Assembly: GCF_000518705.1 (NCBI RefSeq)
Contig: NZ_JAEC01000006.1
Location: 1-64,000, forward strand
Source: Shewanella colwelliana ATCC 39565
GTDB lineage: Bacteria; Pseudomonadota; Gammaproteobacteria; Enterobacterales; Shewanellaceae
Length of the DNA stretch: 64,000 nt
Direction: 5' to 3'
The notes beneath the pieces are model-generated. The model was not told where the DNA came from and did not search any database. It saw nothing but the letters and a program-made list of their open reading frames with translations. Below are positions 58,283-64,000 of this stretch, piece by piece (position 1 is the stretch's first letter; the number at the start of each line of letters is the position of its first letter). Position numbers and translations under genes: made by a program.

Positions 58283-58900
58283 ATGCAGAGCAAGTATTTA
58301 AATGGGAAGCAACAGGGCTTCTCCCTGATTGAACTCGTGATTGTCATTGTGATTTTGGGGATTTTGGCCGCCACCGCGATTCCGCGATTTTTGAATGTGA
58401 CCGATGATGCCGAGGACGCCAGCGTTGATGGTGTATCTGGTGGTTTAGCTACTGCGGTTAGCTTTGTGCGCTCTCAGTGGGAAGTGGATGGTCGTAATAA
58501 CACGAGTGTTGTCCTCGACGGCACCGCAATTTCTCTAGACACCCGCTTTGGTTTTCCTACAGGCCTAAGCGTAATTAGTGCCACAGAGATGACTGATGCA
58601 TCTTGCCAAGAGGTGTTCCAGAATATTTTGCAAAGCGCGCCGCGTAATGTGTTGTTCAACCAAGACGCGCGTAATCAACGTTTTACTGCTCGAGTATTGG
58701 ATGGTTCCGGCGGCACCGCCACCACGATTAATGGTGTTGTGGTGAATAACTTAGATTTGTGTGTGTATCACCAAGTTTCGTCATTAGCGTTAAATCAAGG
58801 AACGGGTATCCCTGATCCAGCGCCAGATTTAAGAACAACGGGTGCAAAAGGGATCACTTACAATCCAGGTACAGGCCAAGTATTGAGTTTTACTAATTAA
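58283..58900 (+). CDS. mshB: MSHA minor pilin MshB
   Basis: A 205-residue prepilin with leader ending Gly before FSLIELVIVIVILGILAATAIPRFL. The body is longer than MshA and ends without the terminal Cys of MshA; it has cysteines near 113 and 154. GAAGGGAG precedes the start. In Vibrio it primes pilus assembly. Confidence 0.88.
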   Translation: MQSKYLNGKQQGFSLIELVIVIVILGILAATAIPRFLNVTDDAEDASVDGVSGGLATAVSFVRSQWEVDGRNNTSVVLDGTAISLDTRFGFPTGLSVISATEMTDASCQEVFQNILQSAPRNVLFNQDARNQRFTARVLDGSGGTATTINGVVVNNLDLCVYHQVSSLALNQGTGIPDPAPDLRTTGAKGITYNPGTGQVLSFTN

Positions 58901-58957
58901 ATACCATCGCTTTTTAACTAAAAAGCGTGATTGAATTTTCTATTGAGGATGTTAACG

Positions 58958-59470
58958 ATGAATAAGCAAAAAGGTTTTACGCTTATTGAGCTAGTGGTAG
59001 TGATCATTATTTTAGGTATTTTGGCGGTCACCGCAGCACCTAAGTTTATTAATTTACAGTCAGATGCGCGCTTGTCTGCACTTTCAGGAATGAAAGCTTC
59101 TGTTCAGGGGGCGAACTCTTTAATTTATTCCAAGGCTGCAATAGCGGGTAAAGAGAAAGGTGGTACAGGTGGGACTGAAACGTTAGACATTGGCCTAGGT
59201 ACTGGGAATGAAATAAATATCGTATACGGTTATATGAAAGCGACTGAAGACGACTTCGAGAAAGGGCTTGATGTGAAGTTTGCTGCAGGGGCCGATGGTA
59301 AACCTACTGATTCTACCGATACAGAAGAGTGGATTATTCAAGAAGGCACATCAAAGGTGACTATTTGGCAAAAAGGTGCGCCAGCAGCTTGTAAACTTGA
59401 GTATACCCAGGCGACAGGAACCTCTTCAGGGCCGACTTTCGCTGCAATGCCATTATCAACAGCTTGTTAG
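58958..59470 (+). CDS. mshA: Major MSHA pilin, copy 1
   Basis: A 170-residue prepilin. The short leader MNKQKG precedes [18 protein letters not shown], the prepilin peptidase site and assembly helix. The first 38 residues are identical to copy 2, but 12 of the 38 codons differ silently, and the bodies share little, so the duplication is old. Two cysteines (AACKLEY, STAC) fit the D-loop. ATG 58958 follows GAGG; the frame from 58931 is too long. Confidence 0.9.
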   Translation: MNKQKGFTLIELVVVIIILGILAVTAAPKFINLQSDARLSALSGMKASVQGANSLIYSKAAIAGKEKGGTGGTETLDIGLGTGNEINIVYGYMKATEDDFEKGLDVKFAAGADGKPTDSTDTEEWIIQEGTSKVTIWQKGAPAACKLEYTQATGTSSGPTFAAMPLSTAC

Positions 59471-59488
59471 AAATAAGAGATTTTTAGT

Positions 59489-60004
59489 ATGAATAAGCAA
59501 AAAGGTTTTACCCTGATCGAGTTAGTGGTTGTGATTATTATTTTAGGTATTTTGGCTGTTACCGCTGCACCTAAGTTTATTAACTTGCAGTCAGATGCGC
59601 GTGCTTCCACAATCTCAGGATTGGAAGCGGCCATAAAGGGTGCAGATAGTTTAGTGCATTCAAAATCACTCATCGCAGGTAATGAGAAACTTGCGGCAGC
59701 CGCTACTGGCGGGCCAAGCGTCACAGTTGCTACTGGAAAAACCGTTAGTTTGAATTATGGGCACGCAACGGCGGTGTGGGCTGACAATTTAGCTAATATT
59801 TTGGACATCAGTGCAGCAACGACAGGAACAACTGCAGAGTGGCTGTATAAGGAAGATAGTACGACGAAAAGTATCTATTTTTATCCACAAGGGCAAAAAG
59901 ATCCTACTGCTGCTACGGACGCAGGTACTTGCTATGTTCAGTATGTAAATGCGCTTACCGCATATGGTCCTATTAGCGTCAATAAAAAGGTTGATGGTTG
60001 CTAA
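59489..60004 (+). CDS. mshA: Major MSHA pilin, copy 2
   Basis: A 171-residue prepilin that begins exactly as copy 1 for 38 residues, then diverges (body rich in Ala, Thr and Gly). Cysteines GTCYVQY and KVDGC form the likely D-loop. It starts 18 bases after copy 1 and is followed by a strong terminator, ending the cluster. Which copy is the main fibre subunit cannot be told. Confidence 0.9.
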   Translation: MNKQKGFTLIELVVVIIILGILAVTAAPKFINLQSDARASTISGLEAAIKGADSLVHSKSLIAGNEKLAAAATGGPSVTVATGKTVSLNYGHATAVWADNLANILDISAATTGTTAEWLYKEDSTTKSIYFYPQGQKDPTAATDAGTCYVQYVNALTAYGPISVNKKVDGC

Positions 60005-60018
60005 TATCTGCTAACTTG

Positions 60019-60046
60019 AAAAGGCCTGCAATGCAGGCCTTTTTTG
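60019..60046 (+). terminator. Terminator closing the MSHA operon
   Basis: AAAAGGCCTGC-AAT-GCAGGCCTTTTTT perfect stem. It follows the second mshA by 15 bases. Confidence 0.92.
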
Positions 60047-60243
60047 TCAGTACAGTTCACACTTTATATGTGATTACTGCTGGTAAGCGTTTATGTTGTT
60101 GTTTTAACTGTATTTTTCTTGGCTCCGTCAGATGGCTATAAATCGGGTAATTGTTATTTGTCCAAGCTAACTGCTTTAGAAAACGATGATAGACTGCTTG
60201 TTAATAAGTTGGCGGACATAATTAAGGTTATAAGGGGGCTTAT

Positions 60244-60699
60244 TTGCAGTGGCACAATCTAACATTTGCAGAGTTAACCACAGCGCAGCTATATGAGCTA
60301 CTGCGTGTCAGGGTTGATGTGTTTGTCGTGGAGCAAAATTGCCCCTATCCTGAGCTAGATGGCAAAGACACATTGGCAGAGACACGGCACCTGTTCGCCA
60401 CAGATACCCAAGCTAACATCGTGGCCTATGCAAGGATATTGGCTCCCGGTGTGAGTTACAGTGAGTCGAGTATAGGCAGGGTGCTTGTGGCTGAAAGCGC
60501 CCGGGGTAGTGGCGTTGCCCAGCAGTTAGTGCAGCAAGCCGTGGAAACGGCTAAACATTACTGGCCTAGGGTGAACATTCAGATAGGCGCGCAAGCGCAT
60601 CTTTTGAACTTTTACCAGCGTCAAGGATTTGAGCCAGTATCTGAGACCTACTTAGAAGATGGTATTCCCCATCGCGATATGCTTTTGAAACATAGTTAA
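60244..60699 (+). CDS. elaA: ElaA-like GNAT acetyltransferase
   Basis: A 151-residue GNAT-family acetyltransferase of the ElaA type. It has FTFAELTTAQLY-like opening residues, RVDVFVVEQNCPYPELDGKD (about residues 22-41) and the acetyl-CoA loop GRVLVAESARGSGVAQQL (about 79-96). The start is TTG 60244 with AAGGGGG six bases upstream. Substrate unknown. It stands where mshCDOPQ would be expected in a typical cluster. Confidence 0.88.
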   Translation: MQWHNLTFAELTTAQLYELLRVRVDVFVVEQNCPYPELDGKDTLAETRHLFATDTQANIVAYARILAPGVSYSESSIGRVLVAESARGSGVAQQLVQQAVETAKHYWPRVNIQIGAQAHLLNFYQRQGFEPVSETYLEDGIPHRDMLLKHS

Positions 60700-60710
60700 A
60701 AAGTTTATAA

Positions 60711-60737
60711 AAAAAGAGCACATTGAGTGCTCTTTTA
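60711..60737 (+). terminator. Terminator after elaA-like gene
   Basis: AAAAAGAGCAC-ATTGA-GTGCTCTTTT stem. Confidence 0.85.
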
Positions 60738-60780
60738 TGTTTGGGAAAGTAGACTGTGCAATAATCTTAAGCGTGCTAGA

Positions 60781-61029
60781 TTATTGATCCCGTAAGCGGA
60801 TCCTTGGATTATGGTTAACGTTACCATGGCTATCTATGGTTGATAGCTGGTTTTGCTGGGCAATAATCGCTAACGGACCCGAAGGCAAATGGCGAACAAA
60901 CAACAGCCGATAGCCAAACCGGTGCAGGTTGTAGAGGGCCATTTTTTGCTCTGCGCTCATAGAGTTCCAATGCTCATCATGATGCAGGCTAGTCCCTCGC
61001 CTGTCTTGCAGTTGTTGTGCTACTTGCAT
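60781..61029 (-). CDS. Small conserved-looking protein of unknown function
   Basis: An 82-residue protein without signal peptide or membrane segment. Its middle (EQKMALYNLHRFGYRLLFVRH) and the run ATID-like STIDSHGNVNHNP look like a compact alpha/beta domain seen in small gammaproteobacterial hypothetical proteins. The ribosome site is weak (AAAGATAA). I know no function. Confidence 0.6.
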   Translation of the reverse strand: MQVAQQLQDRRGTSLHHDEHWNSMSAEQKMALYNLHRFGYRLLFVRHLPSGPLAIIAQQNQLSTIDSHGNVNHNPRIRLRDQ

Positions 61030-61248
61030 GTTATTATCTTTGCGTATGTAGGCCTATGCAGCCAGTTTTCTATTATCACAAGCCAAATTGACTTATGAGA
61101 GCATTAACTTAATTAGTTAAGCTGCACTATTGTATCGGCAATTATCTGAACAATAATTGCACGAGATCAAATTCTATCGGCGAATCGTTAACGGCTATTA
61201 AGATTTATGAAAGCGCTCACATTTTGATAAGTATTAGGAAACTTTACA

Positions 61249-62127
61249 TTGATTAATTATATCGAACCTGTTTTCCGTCCTCCCTCAGAGTGGAAGTCTC
61301 TCATCCTTCAAGTGACCAATGGTTGCAGCTGGAACCGCTGCAGTTTTTGCGATATGTATACCGCGCCACAAAAGCAATTTCGTGCACAAAAATTGGATAA
61401 TGTTGCCGCTGATATCCTCAAGGTTAAGCAAAGTGGCGTGCCAATTTATCGAGTATTTCTTGCCGACGGTGACGCCATGAGCTTGCCGTTTAAACGGCTT
61501 GAAGCTATCTGCTTGCTGATACGGGAGCACTTGCCTCAGGTGACGCGCATTAGCAGCTATTGCCTACCCCGTAACTTAACCAATAAGACACCCGAGCAGC
61601 TGTCTCGACTACGTGAGCTGGGCCTATCTTTACTCTATGTTGGCTGCGAGAGTGGCGACGATGAAGTGCTAAGCTGCATCGATAAGGGCGAGACTTATGC
61701 TTCCTCTTTGGCGGCATTAGAGAAAATCCGTGCCGCAGGCATGAAATCTTCAGTCATGATACTTAATGGCTTAGGGGGCGAGCGCTTCTCTGAACAACAC
61801 GCCGTCAACTCGGCAAAGCTCATGAATGCAGCGCAGCCCGACTATCTGTCTACCTTAGTGGTGACACTGCCGCTAGGGACCGAGCGAATGGACACAGCGT
61901 TTGGCGGTAAATTCATATTGCCAAATCAAGGTGGGCTGCTTAATGAGATGCAGATGCTACTTAGTCATCTTGAGCTGAATAAAACCATATTTCGCTCTGA
62001 CCATGCTTCAAACTATTTAGTGTTAAAGGGGGTACTGGGCAAGGATAAACCCAGCTTGTTGGCTCAGGTTGAGCAAGCCATTGCAGGACTAGTTCCGCTG
62101 CGTCAAGAGTGGCAGCGAGGATTGTGA
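61249..62127 (+). CDS. Radical SAM protein
   Basis: A 292-residue radical SAM enzyme. The cluster motif is CSWNRCSFC (about residues 26-34), that is CX4CX2C rather than CX3CX2C. ADGDAMSLP and VGCESGDDEVL are typical for the YgiQ-like/anaerobic-magnesium-protoporphyrin-like group. No auxiliary cysteine cluster is seen. Substrate unknown. Start TTG 61249 after AGGAA. Convergent with mscS. Confidence 0.88.
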   Translation: MINYIEPVFRPPSEWKSLILQVTNGCSWNRCSFCDMYTAPQKQFRAQKLDNVAADILKVKQSGVPIYRVFLADGDAMSLPFKRLEAICLLIREHLPQVTRISSYCLPRNLTNKTPEQLSRLRELGLSLLYVGCESGDDEVLSCIDKGETYASSLAALEKIRAAGMKSSVMILNGLGGERFSEQHAVNSAKLMNAAQPDYLSTLVVTLPLGTERMDTAFGGKFILPNQGGLLNEMQMLLSHLELNKTIFRSDHASNYLVLKGVLGKDKPSLLAQVEQAIAGLVPLRQEWQRGL

Positions 62128-62167
62128 GCCAAGATTTGCTCTTGGCTCCTGGAAAGTCTCATTACGG

Positions 62168-63004
62168 CTACTTTTCGATATGAATCTCACGTACAGGGCA
62201 GGGGATGGTGATTCCGGCCTGCTGCAGCGCATTCATTAAATCGAGATTGATCTGATATTTGTTTTGATAAAAGGTTGGCGTAGGTACCCAATATCGTAAA
62301 CCAATCTCTAGCCCAATACTGTTGAAGCCATTAATGCCCACCTGAGGAGGACGTTGCTGGTTGACCTGTTGGTTGCCACTGAGCACTTGGTTGACGATGG
62401 CTAACACCTGATTGACGTCACTGCTATAGCTAACATTGAAATGGGTACTAACCAATTTGTGCTCAAATGAGTTGTGGAGGATCTCGCCGACAATGTGTTT
62501 GTTCGGTATGCTTATTACCTCTCCCTCCTCGTTGGTGAGCAGCGTCAGGCCAAGATGAATGCTTTTAACAACACCACTGACCCCTTTAATTTCTATGGTA
62601 TTACCGACAACAAATGGGCGAGTGACAATAATGGTCACACCGGCGGCATAATTAGCTAGCATGCCTTGTAAAGCGAGGCCAGCACCTAGCGAGGCTGCAC
62701 CAATGGCGGCAACCATAGGGGTAATACTTATACCAAGTTTTCCTAATGCGATGATCCCAACCATCACCACAATCAATATTCTGACAAGATTAGAGACGAA
62801 GTTGCTTAAGGTGATATCGATATCGTGTTTTTCAAATTGCTTGGCGACCAAGTTGGACACTTTGTTGGCGACCCAAAGCCCCAACAGGAAAATGAGTGCT
62901 GCGCCCACTAACTGAAAACTATACTTCACGAGAAATTCAGTGAGTAAGTTATAGACGTTCTGTAGTTGCGCTAGCTCCTGCTCTAAGCCATTTTCGTTCA
63001 TCAC
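62168..63004 (-). CDS. mscS: Small-conductance mechanosensitive channel MscS
   Basis: A 278-residue MscS channel with three membrane segments in the N-terminal third. The pore helix AAIGAASLGAGLALQGMLANYAAG (about residues 94-117) carries the Gly/Ala packing of MscS TM3. The beta and C-terminal alpha/beta domains follow. It opens on hypo-osmotic shock. It may belong to the short, standard MscS length (286 in E. coli). Confidence 0.94.
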   Translation of the reverse strand: MMNENGLEQELAQLQNVYNLLTEFLVKYSFQLVGAALIFLLGLWVANKVSNLVAKQFEKHDIDITLSNFVSNLVRILIVVMVGIIALGKLGISITPMVAAIGAASLGAGLALQGMLANYAAGVTIIVTRPFVVGNTIEIKGVSGVVKSIHLGLTLLTNEEGEVISIPNKHIVGEILHNSFEHKLVSTHFNVSYSSDVNQVLAIVNQVLSGNQQVNQQRPPQVGINGFNSIGLEIGLRYWVPTPTFYQNKYQINLDLMNALQQAGITIPCPVREIHIEK

Positions 63005-63219
63005 ACTGTCCCTACTTAGTCTGGGTGGAAACCACTGTTCGTTGGCGTTATGTTACTTAATTTTCAATACCTTGATAACAAGAATCTGCATGATTTTGTT
63101 TATGAGCATTATAGCGTGAGGTGGCTCAAGCTATTGTCATCCGTTTGCAGGTGGGCTTACTGACTTAAGTTATAGTTTACTTCTACTCATTTCGTTCAAC
63201 AGGCTTATTAAGGAGCTTT

Positions 63220-63678
63220 ATGAAAGCGCTAGTATTTGTATTGAGTTTATTGGTTTTTTCCAGCGCGCAGGCGACCACAATTACTGTGGGAGATAGTCTT
63301 CAAGTGGTTGATTTTAAAGATCAGCATGAGCAGTCGATAGGTGTGTCAGCAGATACCAAGGTGCTGTTGTTTAGTCGAGGAATGAAGGGGGGAGATATAA
63401 TTAAAGAAGCACTTGAGACCCTACCTCAAACGGAGCAGCCTGCACATTTGGTCTATATTGCCGACATCAGCGGTATGCCATCATTGATTGCAAAATTTGT
63501 CGCTGTACCCCAAATGAAAGATCTGCCTTTTAGCATTGGCCTCGACCGTGAAGGTGAGCAGACTCAGTTATGGCCTGGTGATAAAGAGACTGCAACAGTG
63601 ATCAAACTAGAGCAGCTAAAGGTGATGTCTGTGACTCAAGCAGCAACAGCGAGCGAGTTAGTGGACGTTATCAAGTAA
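63220..63678 (+). CDS. Secreted thioredoxin-fold-like protein without active-site Cys
   Basis: A 152-residue exported protein; signal peptide ends ...SSAQA. The remainder shows a strand-helix alternation (VLLFSRGMKGGDII; LVYIADISGMP; FSIGLDREGEQTQLWP) that looks like a thioredoxin/YtfJ-like fold but contains no cysteine. Function unknown. AAGGAG lies before the start. Single gene. Confidence 0.75.
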   Translation: MKALVFVLSLLVFSSAQATTITVGDSLQVVDFKDQHEQSIGVSADTKVLLFSRGMKGGDIIKEALETLPQTEQPAHLVYIADISGMPSLIAKFVAVPQMKDLPFSIGLDREGEQTQLWPGDKETATVIKLEQLKVMSVTQAATASELVDVIK

Positions 63679-63846
63679 TTTCTATTTGGTGGCTGAGCTC
63701 TGCGGTTTAGTCACCATATCCGCACTAATTTGCTGATTTGTCATCTGATTAACTTTCAATGTTTAGCCCTAAACTCACCTAGCATAAAAATTTAACTTTT
63801 TAGCATAAAAACTCATTGCAAAATCGTTAGAAACGTTGTCTACTGC

Positions 63847-63865
63847 GCGTGATTTTTTATCACGC
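63847..63865. promoter_or_regulatory. Hairpin in leader of decarboxylase gene
   Basis: GCGTGAT-TTTTT-ATCACGC, perfect 7-base stem, ending 24 bases before the start codon. It may be a leader hairpin or an operator. Confidence 0.4.
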
Positions 63866-63888
63866 TTAACTTAGGAGACAAGGGCCCG

Positions 63889-64000
63889 ATGAGCCAATTT
63901 CAAGCGATTGATGTAGCAGAATATTACGATTCAAATACCTTTGAACGTATCAAATCGTTTGCGCAAGATAGACCCACCCCGTTTGTCGTCATTGATACCC
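63889..64000 (+). CDS. PLP-dependent (ornithine/lysine/DAP-type) decarboxylase, N-terminal fragment
   Basis: Only the first 37 residues are in the window. The opening (VAEYYDSNTFERIKSFAQDRPTPFVVIDT) resembles fold type III amino acid decarboxylases of the ornithine/lysine/diaminopimelate group. ATG 63889 follows TTAGGAGA. The active-site Lys and substrate residues lie outside, so the substrate cannot be named. Confidence 0.6.
   Translation, partial: MSQFQAIDVAEYYDSNTFERIKSFAQDRPTPFVVIDT

Overview
The window reads as chromosomal DNA of a Shewanella-type marine gammaproteobacterium. The best evidence is a complete octahaem sulfite reductase (sir) locus, an MSHA type IV pilus cluster headed by csrD/mshH, two TonB-dependent receptors of the kind abundant in this genus, and housekeeping blocks (hslVU, ftsN-argS-priA-rpmE, ubiD-fre) in a typical gammaproteobacterial arrangement. 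I cannot name the species.

Layout. 1-364 is the 3' end of an IS3-family insertion sequence whose right terminus is duplicated in tandem. 471-3470 is an Oar-like TonB receptor gene broken by one in-frame TAA, and 4067-6760 is an intact second receptor. 6834-11824 holds a periplasmic thioredoxin, a MazG-like pyrophosphohydrolase, an NhaC antiporter and a membrane-anchored winged-helix/TPR regulator.

12121-25181 is the sulfite respiration locus. Leftward genes encode a dedicated haem lyase (CcmF-, CcmH- and CcmG-like). Rightward genes encode SirA (seven CXXCH sites plus one CX15CH), a rhodanese, an FKBP isomerase with a Met-rich tail, a CcmI/NrfG-like TPR protein, an FeS protein and an NrfD-like quinol dehydrogenase pair, and a NosL/D/F/Y copper module. 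The inferred flow is menaquinol -> NrfD-like -> FeS protein -> SirA, with the lyase attaching the unusual haem and the Nos-like proteins and the isomerase helping copper insertion and folding. A ToxR-like membrane regulator follows at 25375.

26720-35460 is mostly core metabolism and proteostasis: fre, ubiD, yjjG, a lone MshA-like pilin, tRNA-Ser(UGA), an AraC/GyrI regulator, and hslVU with a clear sigma-32 promoter. 36047-37738 encodes a large orphan curlin-repeat protein with a 178-residue internal duplication. 37833-46124 carries ftsN, argS, priA, a FimV-like protein, rpmE, a secreted nuclease and a malic enzyme. 46319-60004 is csrD followed by the MSHA assembly operon, which ends after two tandem mshA-type pilins and a strong terminator; mshC, D, O, P and Q, expected next, are absent. 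60244-64000 has a GNAT acetyltransferase, a small conserved-looking protein, a radical SAM protein, an MscS channel, a secreted thioredoxin-fold protein and the start of a PLP decarboxylase.

Most interesting points: the sir locus with its CcmH-like protein lacking the second active-site cysteine; the orphan curlin-like protein and its hairpin-rich leader; the shortened MSHA cluster with duplicated major pilins; and the IS/nonsense-damaged receptor at the left edge.
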